A stretch of 64,000 nt of DNA from Cyclina sinensis (GCA_012932295.1 JAAONU010000019.1:19353908-19417907), one strand, 5' to 3'. Numbered from the stretch's first letter, positions 1 through 12,864 are shown. The notes: generated by a model from the sequence alone, not told the origin. Program-made: numbers and translations.

Positions 1-168
1 GTCTTTGATGCGGCCTGACTGAAAAGAAAATGTTTCACTTACTCTTTCGAAGTATTATCAGTCCAGCTTTTTTAAAAAAATGGTGGCGGTAGATCTTTTT
101 CAGTGACACGCTTGTTTTTATCATACATGTAACGAAGCAGACGACTTATTGTTGAAACTTTATATTAC

Positions 169-3100
169 CTGAACTTCGTGTACTAGTTGGCCTTTTGGTA
201 GCTTTGAGTTGTTAAGTTTCGCCATACTCTCTAAAACTTTTATAGCTTCTTGCTTTTTTCCAGCACCGACAAGGTATCTGGCAGACGGCGGAAGAAACTG
301 TGAAATAAATAAATAGATAAATAAATAAATAAAAGAACAAAACGTACGTGATTAAATAAGAACGTAAATAAATGTCAGTAAATAAATGAATGAATAAATA
401 AATAAGTAAATGACTAGATAAATGAATAATTAACTGATAAATAAATGAATAATTAAATAAATGAATAAGCATACAAATAAAAAGAATCATTACCATTTAA
501 ATATTTTACTTAAAATCACCAAAAGTCAAAAGAACATTTATGCTGTTGGAAAACCCGTCTCCGTGGCTTTGTGGAAAAGGAAACCTGATTTCAAGCTATC
601 AACGATTAAGTATCATGTTTAAGGTTGATCTGTAAAAATCTTTTAACCATTCTATAATTTACACTTGAAAAGTAAAGCTATTTCCAACAATAAAGCCAAA
701 ACAATCTTGATCACCTTGACATCAAGGTCACTAACAACCAACAATTTACTTCTACGCTGAATCCCGAAATTGTTGAAATAAATATACTAGTCTTTTCTTT
801 CCACTTCGTGTAAAAGGTTATACTGATCGAACTATCTTTTCGTATTTGTATAAAGATGCGAATTATCTTACTCTAAACAAGAGAATGATGATAAGACAGG
901 GAATAGACGAAAGTATGAGAAGCCATCTCCACCCTAACCTCGGTATGACGATCGCTGCAAGACTGATCTCAAACATTGTCCCAGACGCCCAGCATACCTA
1001 CGAAGACAAACACAGGGTAAGTCGTAGACTGGTTTGTCTAACAGCTCAGTTATATTTCATCATTAGACCACAGAAACTAGCGCTTACATTTAGTGCTTGT
1101 ACTGCTGTATACTCATGAAAAAAATTGAACTGACATTATATTGCAGTAACTTCGTCCTTAGCCAATCTTTGTCTATCTTTACTTTTAAAAGTCTTCTTTT
1201 TTTATAGGAGCTGGGTAACCCTTAGACTACTGATTCGCCCATGTGTAATAATGATACATTAAATCTCATTTAAAACAATCTTAGTATTATTAACGAAGGA
1301 TCGGGTTAATGACACCGTGTCCCCTACGGTTTCGGTCTTGAATTATGTGTAGGTATTCTATACTGATAACGAGTACTTACGGAACCAAATATAAGAATTT
1401 TTGCTCTGTACTTCTTCGGCAGATACTCAGTGAGTAGAGTAAAACTGAAATAGCCCAACAATTATTCTTAAGAATTTGATTTTGTCAAAAATTAAAATAA
1501 TTCCAAACGTATCAATATAGTAAATATTTACAGAAAAGTGCTTTTTGTTCTCTGCAATTTGTTCTTGCTGATGTGTCTGGCGAGATTCACCAAACCAACC
1601 ATTAAAGTGCGTGTTAAAATAAACGACCAATGAAACTGCATGAAACAAATACTGATTCAGAATTCAGCCATCTTGACAGATTTTTTCAATGAAACGATAA
1701 CAGTCACGGTTAATTAAACAAATATGAAACGTTAAGCTTATTTCTTTTAAAGCTTAAATAGATAATAAGATAAATTTTGACGATAAAAAAATGTTAAAAC
1801 AAGGTAAGGTAAGTAAAACGTTGTACTCATTTCGCAAGTCTATGATAGATAACTTGAAGAAAGCTGAAAGACTTTTGAAAAAAATGGCGCTATCGTAAGT
1901 TCGAAAACAATTTTCTGTCTTACAGTGAATAATACTGAGTGTTCAAATTAGTTATTTCAATCTATTGATCATAAATGATAGTCTTTAATCAATAGATATA
2001 TAGACTGAATCACAGCCAGAAGCAAGAAGTCTGTGAAGTTGGCAGTGGGATCAACATTCGACATTCAATGTCCCGCAGTGCATTGGACATTCAGCAGGAC
2101 ATTCGATTTGATGCATGCTTTTGAATGTCCAGCAGTGCATTCGACATTCAGCAGGACATTCGATTTCATGCATGTTTTTGAATGTCCAGCAGTGGATTCG
2201 ACATTCAGCGGGACATTCGATTTAATGCATGTTTTTGAATGTCCTGCAGTGCATTCGACATTGGGCAGGACATTCGATTTCATGCATGTTCTTGAGTGTC
2301 CTGCAGTGCATTCGACATTCAGCAGGACATTCGATTTCATGCATGTTTTTGAATGTCCAGCAGTGCATTCGACATTGGGCAGGACATTCGATTTGATGCA
2401 TGTTTTTGAATGTCCCGCAGTGCATTCGACATTGGGCATGACATTCGATTTCATGCATGTTTTTGAATGTCCAGCAGTGCATTCGACATTCAGCAGGACA
2501 TTTGATTTCATGCATGTTTTTGAATGTCCAGCAGTGCATTCGACATTCAGCAGGACATTCGATTTCATGCATGTTTTTGAATGTCCCGCAGTGCATTCGA
2601 TATTGGGCTAGGACATTCGATTTGATGCATGTTTTTGAATGTCCCGCAGTGCATTCGACATTCAGCAGGACATTCGATTTCATGCATGTTTTTAAATGTC
2701 CAGCAGTGCATTCGACACTCAGCAGGACATTCGATTTCATGCATGTTTTTGAATGTACCGCAGTGCATTCGACATCCAGCAGGACATTCGATTTCATTCA
2801 TGTTTTTTAATGTCCAGCAGTGCATTCGACATTTGGCAGGACATTCGATTTCATACATGTTTTTGAATGTCCAGCAGTGCATTCGACATTGGGCAGGACA
2901 TTCGATTTCATGCATGTTTTTGAATGTCCAGCAGTGCATTCAATATTGGGCTAGGACATTCGATTTGATGCATGTTTTTTAATGTCCCGCAATGCATTCG
3001 ACATTCAGCAGGACATTCGATTTCATGCATGTTTTTGAATGTCCAGCAGTGCATTCGACATTCAGCAGGACATTCGATTTCATGCATGTTTGTGAATGTC

Positions 3101-6100
3101 CCGCAGTGCATTCGACATTCAGCAGGACATTCGATTTCATGCATGGTTTTGAATGTCCAGCAGTGCATTCGACATTGGGCAGGACATTCGATTTCATACA
3201 TGTTTTTGAATGTCAAGCAGTGCATTCGACATTCGATTAAATGCATGAAATCGAATGTCCTGCCCAATGTCGAATGCACTGCGGGACATTAAAAACATGC
3301 ATGAAATCAAATGTTCCCAATGTCGAATGCACTGCAGGACATTCAAAAACATGCATGTAATCGAATGTCCTGCCCAATGTCGAAATCACTGCTGGACATT
3401 CAAAAACATGCATTAAATCGAATGTCCTGCCGAATGTCGAATGGAGTGCTGGACATTCAAAATAGCATGAAATCAAATGTCATGCTGAATGTCGAATGCA
3501 CTGCTGGACATTCAAAATCTTGCATTAAATCGAATGTCCTGCTGAATGTCGAATGCACTGCTGGACATTCAAAACCATGTATGAAATCGAATGTCCTGCT
3601 GAATGTCGAATGCACTGAGGAACATTCAAAAACATGCATTAAATCGAATGTCTTGCTGAATGTCGAATGCACTGCAGAACATTCAAAAACATTCATGAAA
3701 TCGAATGTCGTGCCGAATGTCGAATGCAGTGCGGGACATTCAAAAACATGCATCAAATCGAATGTCCTGCCCAATGTCGAATGCACTGCTGGACATTCGA
3801 AAACATGCATCAAATCGAATGTCCTGCTGAATGTCCAATGCACTGCTGGACATTCAAAAACATGCATCAAATCGAATGTCCTGCTGAATGTCCAATGCAC
3901 TGCGGGACATTGAATGTCGAATGTCGAATGTTGATCCCACAGCCAACTTCACAGACTTAGAAGCAAGGCCATTTAAAGCCTGTACAATAGGCGATGTCAG
4001 GCGATACCCGAAGTGGATGAGTCTACACTTCTTAAAATAATTTCGTTAGGTATATAAAGATATCTCAATATTTTGAAGTTATTTATCAGTGAAAAATTCT
4101 TTGAATGAGATCTCGATCTTCTGTTAAACTAAAAGTCAGATTGAATGTATGGCATTTCTATCACACAAGATTTTAGGTCTTTTGACAATTTATTATTTTT
4201 TTCTTCTGTGGTAGACATTATCTCAAACGTTACTTCGATTTCACAGCTCGCAAAGACACACAAAAATAAAAACCAAGACCCCTCAAATCCTTCAAAAGAT
4301 AGAGTTTATTCGTTCAAATCAATCGTATTATTGTAAATATCCACTGTAATTTTATGTTCAGTCCTATATGTTCTTTGAAAATTCATTTCATGTGCACAAG
4401 AATATTTGAAATCAAATATAAACATTACCCATGGGGCATTCCAGCGATCCCTGCCCCGACCAGCCCTCTAAGAATGAGAATCCAGGCGTACGACGGACTG
4501 AATGACGTCAGTAGACCAAAATACCAAACCAACCAGGAGGCCAACAATAATATCTAGAACAGGATATTCAACAACATGAACATTGTAGATGGACAATCAC
4601 TGAAGTATTGTAAATATTTAACTTTTGCGTAATATTATGTACTCTGTTTTGCCTTATTACCCATCAGTTAACTGTCACGGAACATACCGGAGACGTCCGA
4701 ATAAGCACGAATGATTACGAAGTTTGCTTTGCTTGTCGGAAAGCTATGCATCGTAAGAAAAACAATGAACTACTTTAAAAAGAAACTTGACACATTCCGG
4801 CTAAAGGTATAAAAATGTTAACTGATCGAACTTCCAATAGCACTATTAACTATATACATTTCAATCATAATTTCAAGCAGCTACATAGGTGAGAATGAAA
4901 ATATATTTGTAATTTTTTTACGTTTCTTCTTCCGTATCTGTCAGCAATCATTCCCCAGAATGGTGACATTGTTCCCATTCCAACGAACACAACCTGTTAC
5001 ATTAGAAAATAATAACAATAAACATAATAATAAAACAAACAATGAACAAATAATCAAAAGATCCACGCATCTTTGCTTTCCACTTGTTTATATAGCTCGT
5101 AGACGTCCGCATTTAGTATTTTACGCATGGTATCATTGTTGACTTGATATGAAACTCGTGCATTCTTTCTGTGGATTCTTCCTACGGTAGGCTACTTTTT
5201 TGCAAAGAAAAAGAAGATATATTAAACAGGTTTTAAGAAGAGCTCACATAGGTATTCTCTTATCTTTCAATCATCTTGAAAAAAAAGAAAGAAAAAAAAA
5301 ACCTCCTCACAGAAAATCGAGATTGTGAAATGTGGCGGCCACCAGAATAACAACTAGGTCATAAATGTGCCGTAAACTGTTTGAATAACGTTTGTCAACA
5401 TAAAGTTCTATCCTGGCATGGCCTTTATTGATACTTAAATTTTAACACCGGTTATCGCAAAAACTGACCACCCTTACTCACGGTTGTAATTAGAGCCACC
5501 TGGGCCTGAGTGAGACCCCATTCACATCTGACGACAGGGGAGAGAACCGCGAGTAACATCATTTCACATGCGTCCGCTGCCTGCAAGCAAAAGCGATTTT
5601 CAGACAAATTTTATGTGAAACAATTACCCCCATTATCATAGTGTTTCGCTGTTTAAGATAGGAACGTATTACAAACGTGCTGGGATTTTCAATGCGATCA
5701 ATTCCAGCACAAACATGTACATATATGTGTTTTGAGATTATATCTCTTTCAATTTAATTATTTAAATGTTCCAAAACTTGAAAATTGAATTCAGAAAAGC
5801 AAATACTGCGAAAAACAACGTTGATTTACAGAAAATAGACCGGTGATTCCCCATAGCCGAAACTGGAACCATCCGATTCCAAGTTTCTCAACTGCTTCTT
5901 CGACTGTAAATGTATTATCGTTGTCATCTTCAGATTCGTCCCCATTTTCCTGGTCATCTAACAATTTCTGTGTGGTGACTTCAACATTCCAAGTGTCATC
6001 ATCCGTATGGTGACCAGACAATTCTGAAAAAAAGAAAATTGTTTAAAAAACTTCTATAGAAACTGAGATGAAATAAACAGAGACAAGTTAGTGAAAACGC

Positions 6101-7734
6101 AATGAAAAGGAAAGAGCACATCAACGAAAAAAGAATGAACGAACCTGACGAGTCATTTCGAAGAAACAAATGAATCAGCCAATCAACGATCGAACTAATC
6201 TGCCGACAAATGGCTCAGTTTATACAAGTGAATGATGATCAGTATCCAAGGTTACTAACACTTTCATCAAGTGATTGATTCAACCTGAAATGGTGTCTCG
6301 AGGGCAATGTTGAATAAGTTAGCTTTCATCTTAATCGAGATAAAACAAATAAGTACAATTCAAACTAATCATCTAATGACCCAACTAACATACCAACTTT
6401 ACATCTACATCAATAGCCCTTTTTTCTAAAGGTATTCAATTTCTGTCATCTCGGTATAAACAATGTAAATATTATAACATCTTTGCCGTTTCTGTGCTCA
6501 AAAAGCGTCTAGATGAGCTGACTTACCGTTTATGAGTATAAAAAATCATTTCAAATCAGTTGACTTACCGTTTGAGTGTATAAAAATAACTTAAATGAGT
6601 TTAGATAAGCTGATTTGCCGTTTATGTGTACAAAAATCATTTAAAATCAGCTGACTTACTGTTTATATGTACAAAAATCATTCCAATGAGCTGACTTACC
6701 GTTTATGTGTACAAAAAAATCACCTCAAATCAGCTGGCGTACCGTTTATGTGTACAAAAATCACCTCAGATCAGCTGACTTACCGTTTGTGTACAAAAAT
6801 CATTTAAAATCAGCTGACGTACCGTTTATGTGTACAAAACTCGTTTCAGATACAGGCGCAAGACATTTAAACAATAGTGATTCGTTAATGCCCACTGAAA
6901 CCCAGAAAATACTCACTAGTGAAGAAAATTCTTCCGTCTGCTAACTCCATAAAGTGGCGGTGAATTCAGCAGTCGGCATTGAGTACAGTACGAATATTTA
7001 AGAGTTATTAATATATGATATAAACTAACACAAAATTTAATCACATATGAACATTATGCGTGAAACCTGTCTTCGCATATTAATGAAATCTACACATTTA
7101 TAACACTCTGCAATGGTTAAACTGACTATTTATTAAATCGATGAATTAAATACGTGTCTTCCGAGAGAGACAAGTGATAAATCAATACAGCAATCCTACA
7201 GCCTTAACCACTTCCAGACACTTGGCGGTAAATGTATTAACCCACTATGTCTATCATTTATGTCGGATCGTGGAACTGAGTAAGGAACTATTCATTTTGA
7301 CCATTGTTTCATGCCTTACAGTTTGAGGTGACACTAAACTGTGTGTGTGTAGAGTGCGGATGGGGGTATATATGTACGCACATGTAAATGATTGTCCTTT
7401 TTAAATTTTTAGACATGATTTAAGTAGCCGAGTATAAAGAAAAGAAAAGAAAATAGTATCAAGGATTATCTGATTCACAGAAGGTCCATCACTAGTACAA
7501 AGAACCCTGTCGTCACAACAAAAATAGTCACTGGTGCACGATCATTTCTCTTTATATAGTTCCTATTACAAAGATCATGTTAGTTTCCTGCCGTTTGCAT
7601 ATACATTGACATGCATATGCTTAGACTATATACTTCGGGTTGTATTATAAATCTCATGATCTCTCATTTTTTTTCTGAAGAAAAAGAGACTTACCTTCGT
7701 CGGCTGTGTTAAGCCTGGAGTATTTAACCGACAT
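169..7734 (-). CDS. SVOP/SV2-like major facilitator transporter, 5' part, 8 coding exons
   Basis: Assembled from minus-strand exons at 7695-7734, 5830-6023, 5482-5580, 4922-4993, 4429-4553, 1381-1444, 872-997 and 169-297. All are bounded by AG/GT and join in frame, giving about 284 codons; the 3' exons lie beyond position 1. The ATG is at 7734, directly after TATTTCAG, so an untranslated exon must lie upstream. The N-terminus ([13 protein letters not shown]) leads into an acidic stretch and the SVOP-type block [19 protein letters not shown]. Next come DACEMM in TM1, motif A ([10 protein letters not shown]), [34 protein letters not shown] and the loop motif LPPSARYL. These match vertebrate SVOP order and spacing. 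SV2-related proteins are 12-TM membrane transporters of organic ions or vesicle cargo; the substrate here is unknown. The intron between exons 5 and 6 (1445-4428) holds a foldback element, and intron 1 holds a 48-bp minisatellite. Confidence 0.9.
299..482. repeat. AAAT-type simple repeat
   Basis: Imperfect AAATAAATGAAT-type tetranucleotide tract in the intron just upstream of the last visible SVOP-like exon. The minus-strand open frame across it is a low-complexity artefact. Confidence 0.9.
2060..3238 (+). repeat. FB1 left arm, 57-bp satellite, about 20 copies
   Basis: Tandem 57-bp monomers run GAATGTCCAGCAGTG, then CATTCGACATTCAGC, AGGACATTCGATTTC and ATGCATGTTTTT. The period is a multiple of three, which explains long open frames on both strands; none looks like a protein. 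Each monomer contains GAATGTCC and GGACATTC, so single units can also fold. Variants alternate ATTCAGC/ATTGGGC and CCAGCAG/CCCGCAG. Confidence 0.95.
3239..3910 (-). repeat. FB1 right arm, inverted 57-bp satellite, about 12 copies
   Basis: Same monomer as the left arm in reverse orientation, but the arm is little more than half as long. The arms are therefore asymmetric, and the unpaired left-arm excess would have to form the loop or pair internally. Confidence 0.95.
3968..4428. other. Intron sequence without recognisable feature
   Basis: AT-rich intron of the SVOP-like gene between the foldback element and exon 5. No exon, repeat or RNA was recognised. Confidence 0.5.
6503..6850. repeat. 48-bp minisatellite in SVOP-like intron 1
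   Basis: About seven to eight degenerate units carry CAGCTGACTTACCGTTTATG and TGTACAAAAATCATTT. On the minus strand, which is the sense strand of the host gene, several units read CGGTAAGTCAGCTGA. They therefore contain a near-perfect 5' splice-site consensus (GGTAAGT). Confidence 0.88.
6850..7694. other. Intron 1 remainder of SVOP-like gene
   Basis: AT-rich unique-looking sequence with a short GTGTGTGT run near 7342. No coding exon recognised. Confidence 0.4.
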
Positions 7735-8173
7735 CTGAAATAGTAAATATTCATATCTACATTACTGATTGAAAATATAATTTATTTAACCTCTTCATAA
7801 TCCCGTCAAACGAATATGAAAACGTGAAAGTGCTCACTCATGTGAACAGTAGCCAATGACGGTAAGTGGAGGTGGTGGTCCAGTAGGTTGTCCATGATCT
7901 AGGTCAATAGGTGATCATTGGCGCACTTTAGCGAGATTATATCCGGTCACCTGAACGTCGTGATATATTTGCGCGCAATGAGATTTGTAAGTCAACAGGT
8001 TGGCAGCAGTTATTTTGCAAAGTTGATGAAAAATTATCAATGAATGCAAAGAAGACAGAACATTTTTCTTATATCTTATTGAAGAAAGAAACTTCTCAAA
8101 CAAAACTTGTCTTCAACAATTTGAATCACTGTGTGATTTAAAAAAAGCGTGTTGATACGGAAATTATTCCTCG

Positions 8174-8551
8174 ATGGACAGCGAAGCTACGATTGTAACA
8201 AAAAAATCCTACAAAGTTTACAAGGTTCGCATTAACACGTTTGATAAGTGGTCACCACAGATCGTACCAGACAAACATAAGTTGGTAATAGGGGATTTTT
8301 ACTATTTTGGGTTTGGTGATAAATTCGTTTCTTCTCCTGCAACATTAACTTACGCAACTGGGAGAAAACTGACAATATCCGTGGGACGAGCAGTATAAAC
8401 ATTCTCCCTCGTGTGAATTCTTAAAAAGTGTTGGTGTTACTACAAGAGAAGGCCGTATTGACACACGTTGGTCAAGTGGGTTCAAACACTCAGGATTTAC
8501 ATTTGGTGGAAACTTTTGGTGGCAAAACAAAGGTCTTTTACGGGATAAATG
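8174..8551 (+). pseudogene. Intronless ORF of about 125 codons broken by one frameshift, function unknown
   Basis: The frame opens at ATG 8174 and reads MDSEATIVTKKSYKVYKVRI onward until a stop at 8396-8398. Around 8380 the sequence GTGGGACGAG behaves as if one G were extra: in the shifted frame the reading continues as DEQYKHSPSCEF and stays open to the TGA after GLLRDK at about 8551. The product is rich in aromatic residues (YYFGFGDKF, FGGNFWW). I do not recognise the family. AATAAA follows immediately (GATAAATGAATAAAAG). It could be a retrocopy, a young pseudogene, or a real gene with an assembly error at the G run. Confidence 0.4.
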
Positions 8552-9520
8552 AATAAAAGATGAAGGAGTCTGCTACACAAGTTATGACAATGAACAGGTA
8601 TTTTGACTTCATCTATGCCAAAGGGTTGTATGAGTCATTTGGTAAAGCAGTTAGACGGGAATGTTATGGATGCAAAGTATATATCGCTAATCTCAAATCC
8701 AACACTCCTTAATGTTGTGCGACGATGACAAACACATTGATATGTACTTTGACAGAGCAGGATAATGTTCTTTCTTTTCTCCTGGAGTGAAATTGTGGAT
8801 GGTCTGAACATCTGTCCATAACTGGTTGTTCTTGAGACACTCAAACTATATGATAATGAATATTTACAAACCATGGAAACAGAACAGTGATTAATAAAAT
8901 GAAGAAAATGGTGTTGTCTGTTGTTCAGTTTGAATCTAAAATATATTGATACATATTTCTGTCACATTATTGACATAAAACATTGTTGATTTTCAAACTG
9001 TATACTTTTAACAGTTTTTGCGTTGTTTTTTAATTAAAAATTTGCTGTATATTAAATATTTGCATATTTATACCCCACTGTCATTCACATATGTTAACGT
9101 TTTGTCGTATCTTCTGTGTTTTCTGTAAATTTATTTTTTACCATTTTGTTTCTGTTCTCATTGCCTCTGCTAAACATCTCGACGGGACTATTTTGCATTG
9201 CTATCTAATGAGATGACAATACTTTAGTGCCTTGTTCATATTTATTTAATACAGTTTCAAGTCGAAGGTTTATAAATTTCAAATTTTTAGCACTCCAGTT
9301 AAAGTTTTAAGGTTACAATGGACGGAAAACAGGTTGACCTTAAACAGCTGACATAGTCCTTATTGGTGGGGGTGGCAAAGTGACCTGAAACAGTTAATAT
9401 ATGTGATCACACTGACGGTCAATATTTGAATTTTGATACTACCATAATTACTGCTGTTACGAACTAGTGCAAACCTTCCTATAATTGTATATACACCTCT
9501 GACAACTGCGTCAGGGAATC
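8552..9520. other. Intergenic sequence, nothing recognised
   Basis: AT-rich sequence between the frameshifted ORF and the SINE head at 9524. No exon, RNA or repeat family was recognised. Confidence 0.4.
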
Positions 9521-9521
9521 G

Positions 9522-9600
9522 ATTCTTTGGCTCAGTGGTTACGATGCACTAAGATCGGGGTTCGAATCTCACTCTGGGTTTTGTATCGTAAGATGCATTG
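9522..9600 (+). mobile_element. tRNA-derived SINE head
   Basis: Contains an A-box-like TGGCTCAGTGGTTACGATGC and a B-box-like GGGTTCGAATCTC at tRNA spacing. It cannot fold as a complete tRNA acceptor stem, so it is read as a SINE head rather than a tRNA gene. Confidence 0.6.
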
Positions 9601-9654
9601 TATCTTTCTGTTACGGACTTTCTTGTTCGTAAAACTGTAAAGAAAAGAAAAACA

Positions 9655-9945
9655 AAACTATGTAATTCGGAGCAAAAATTAGTAAAAATAAGCAATAACC
9701 GAGCAAAAACGAGTAAAAATGAACAAGTACCACTGATCAAAGATGAGAAAAAATGAGCAGCACTGAGCAAAATTGAGAAAAAATGAGCAGCACTGAGCAA
9801 ATATGAGTAAAATGAGCAACATTGAGCAAATGTGAGTAAAATGAGCAACATTGGGGAATTTGAGCGAAGATGAGTAAAATGAGAAGCACTGACCAAAACT
9901 GATAAAAAAATTAGCAGCGCTGAGCAAAGATGAGTAAAATATACA
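9655..9945. repeat. Degenerate 20-21 bp repeat (AGCAANATTGAGTAAAATG)
   Basis: About 13 imperfect units built from AATGAGCAACATTGAGCAAA. The minus-strand ORFs here (repeated FYSSLLSAAHF-like peptides) are translations of this repeat. Confidence 0.85.
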
Positions 9946-9949
9946 AACG

Positions 9950-12255
9950 ACATTATAACACATCAATCTTACAAGATCATGTGTTCCGCAATGTATATGC
10001 CTGATCCTTGAAAGTGGGACTGGAATTTTTATTCTACCAAAACTAACATTGTTTTTAAAGCTGCAAACATAGACATGAATAGAATGAGCATAACCTGTTC
10101 AGAGTGTGGTAAGCAGAGCCAAGTCTGAGTTAGAGCGTATAAATAGACATTGCAAAACCTGTCATAAATGGTATCAACGGAAAAGGTGAAATTGAAACTC
10201 TTATGTACGAAAATGGCAGACATAAATATTAATGCTATACCAAGTATTTCAGCAAAAAACATAAAGCAAACGACCTACAAAGAAAACTATTAAATCTGTA
10301 GAAAGAAACAATTACAAGAATTTGGCGACGTTTAAACAATGCCTTTAAACATTTATTCACCAAAGTGATTCTAGAAAGGTAATAAACGCCTGAATCAAGA
10401 GACCACGGCTAAATGGTGACCCAATTCTGAAAACTTTCAGCTAGGTCAATAGCATACGCTAGAGTTATGGAAAACAGTTTGCTAATGAATCAAATATAAA
10501 TATTTCTTCGATGCAAATACAAAATAAACCCAGTCTTCATGTACACATACTGAACCCTTACTTGATGAATATCAGCAACAATGATCTATGCGCAAATGCT
10601 AACCTAAAATCCTATTTCGAAAAATATGACATGACATCAGGTACTATGATATGGTCTTGCTACCAGTGAAGACTTATTGACCCAGACCATGGACTGGACC
10701 CGCTGGAACAACCTCCACTAACCATCATTGGCAGTTACTCACGTGTTGGATTATTTAACAAAACATGACACAGAAAAATTCAGCTCGTAAAACTCTCCAT
10801 AAGTAGAACCGAAATGAACAGAACAGAACGGAATAGAATAGAATAGAATAGAACACTACAGAATGGAATAGAATATATAGTTTATTTACACTGAAGCATA
10901 TACAGCCTATCATATTGATTCACATAAAATTGTGACTTTATACCGTGAAAAAAAAGCAAAGCGTTAGTTAAACTTACCGATAGCAATTTTTAACATAAAG
11001 ATTTTTATTAGTCATAGCATATACTACTCGTATATACGGTTGTGGGAATGTTTAATCATTGAAAGTCTATACATAATATCCATCAGCGATATATTATATC
11101 AAACTTGTATTTCTACACCGTGAACAGTAAATTAGTCATGAAACTTATCTATTTTTTATTTTTCGTTTCCTTTTCTAATGGAAAATTTTAACTCAAAACA
11201 AATAAGGAAATCAAAGATCATGATATTCTTAGCACGACTAGTCAGCATAACACATAGCCTGACCAGGACAGAAGCTGAAGACAAAACCAACAACAACAAC
11301 AACAACAAATCAAGTACAAACCACAGAATTTCAAAGGATTTCGCAATTACAAGCGAATTTAATTGTAATGCGCAGTAAATTCTCCATACAAGGTCAAAAA
11401 TATGTGGTTAAGTTTGACAGGTTTACTTCCAACAAATTATTTATTAGGCTAGTAAGCCCATGAGACCAGCTTTTACATATATACAATAAAGAACAGTACA
11501 ATGTCTCATGATTGAATTTGTGATTGGTAGACAAATCAACACAACTCTTCGAAATATTAGGAATTAATATATAAGAAAATCAACAATAGACATTATCCCA
11601 GCTATATATCTTTGAGACGATTGACCTCAGTCATAATACAGAATTTTTTTTTTTTGAACGTGAAATGTTTACGCCATAACAGAGGTTAAAAGCAGAAACT
11701 TAGCGAAGCGTTTAGCTCATTTTCATGATCATATACGTTTATCTTATGTTACCTAACTGTGTAAACTATGACAGTAATGGTAGTAATGAGATATTGTAAG
11801 TGTAATATTATAGCTATGTTTTATTTTACAAAAAAGTATGACGTTTCTTTCCACAGGTAATATTGGAGATCTGTTATTTAATTGAAAACTTTGGATTTTA
11901 ATCGAAGATATAAATTCTGTTAAACTGATCACTGAAAATATAGAAAATCGACCTTATCATTAGGTTATCCCAACATTTTTAAAAGAAAACACTTTTAAAC
12001 ATTCAACGATGACAAGTAACTACACCCTTCCCTTTTTCCTCGCCACATTGCTAATTCTATGTGCTTACCTGGATAAGATCCCGTTTCATGTATACTTCCG
12101 TTATAGCGAATAGGTATAACTTTTTAAAATCATTTGTTATAACAACATTTTTCACCTGGTATTACATCAAATGTTAAATGCTGTTAAAGCGTAAGTGTTC
12201 CGCATCACTGTTCACTGACAGCTGGTCTATAATTAGAAAAGGCGAAGATACAACT
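9950..12255. other. Intergenic sequence with simple repeats only
   Basis: Holds an AGAATAGAAC-type run near 10805-10875 and a short CAA run near 11289-11307. No gene recognised. Confidence 0.45.
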
Positions 12256-12257
12256 AA

Positions 12258-12310
12258 TATGGGACGGCTCAGTGGTCCAGTGGTAACGCGCTGAGTTGCC
12301 ACTCTCCAGT
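12258..12310 (+). mobile_element. SINE A-box fragment
   Basis: GGCTCAGTGGTCCAGTGGTAACGCGCTGAG resembles a tRNA D-arm. The same signature occurs inverted at 18215-18250. Only the head is recognisable here. Confidence 0.4.
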
Positions 12311-12699
12311 TTTTTTTTCAATATTGAGGTCTCACAGCATCAGTTGGATAGGCATCTAGCTATAAGTTGCCAGTTGATAATTCACTGCTTCTCACGTTAT
12401 TCTACTGTTTCTCGGTACTAATGTCATTATTTCAGAAATTTATTATCAACCCTTGTTATACAGAAAGGGTATCCTTGCTAATGCATTTGTGAGGAGTGAG
12501 GAGTTAAACTGAAAATTAGCTCTTAGATCCTTATTAAAAGTATAAACTCAAAAACCAAAACAATGCTATTTGTTTTTTCTTGAAATGATCTTACAATGTG
12601 AGACGAAAATACGGCGCGTTTTAACCCACAACTTCAACTTGATCAATTCTGAAACAGAAGAAACAAAAATAAGTATTCTTTATATACTTCAAAACAACA

Positions 12700-12800
12700 T
12701 TCTTAGATAAAGATATCACTGATTATGAGGAAGATCATGATGATAATGATGATGTCGGTGGTAATGATGACGGTGATGATAATTATGTTACCGGTAATGA
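12700..12800 (+). repeat. GATGATAATGATGAT simple repeat
   Basis: Imperfect trinucleotide tract just downstream of the CTL-1 stop (in the CTL-1 reading direction). Confidence 0.7.
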
Positions 12801-12864
12801 TGATCACTATCAAGATGACTTGCTGTTGCTGATGATAATAATGATCGTAAATCATCCTGCAAAC

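Larger units (their letters stand above)
2018..3967. mobile_element. Foldback element FB1 with 9-bp target-site duplication
   Basis: The element proper is 2027-3958. Exact 9-bp direct repeats AGAAGCAAG flank it at 2018-2026 and 3959-3967. Its termini are inverted: AAGTCTGTGAAGTTGGC at the left and the reverse complement at the right, continuing into GTGGGATCAACATTCGACATT on both sides. The interior is only two inverted satellite arms that meet near 3238 with essentially no loop. No transposase is present, so it is non-autonomous. Known foldback elements (Drosophila FB) and Mutator-like elements make 9-bp duplications, so a relationship to those is inferred. It sits in an intron of the SVOP-like gene and would form a very long hairpin in the pre-mRNA. 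Confidence 0.92.

Noticed and set aside
846..1118. 90-codon plus-strand ORF
   Set aside because: It is the shadow of an SVOP-like exon read on the opposite strand (872-997 minus).
2033..3913. Long ORFs of 80-200 codons on both strands with [23 protein letters not shown] repeats
   Set aside because: They translate a 57-bp satellite whose period is divisible by three; frames are open on both strands and no domain is seen.
9524..9596. tRNA gene
   Set aside because: A and B boxes are present but no pairing acceptor stem; better explained as a SINE head. The same reasoning applies at 30129, 41283 and 60233.
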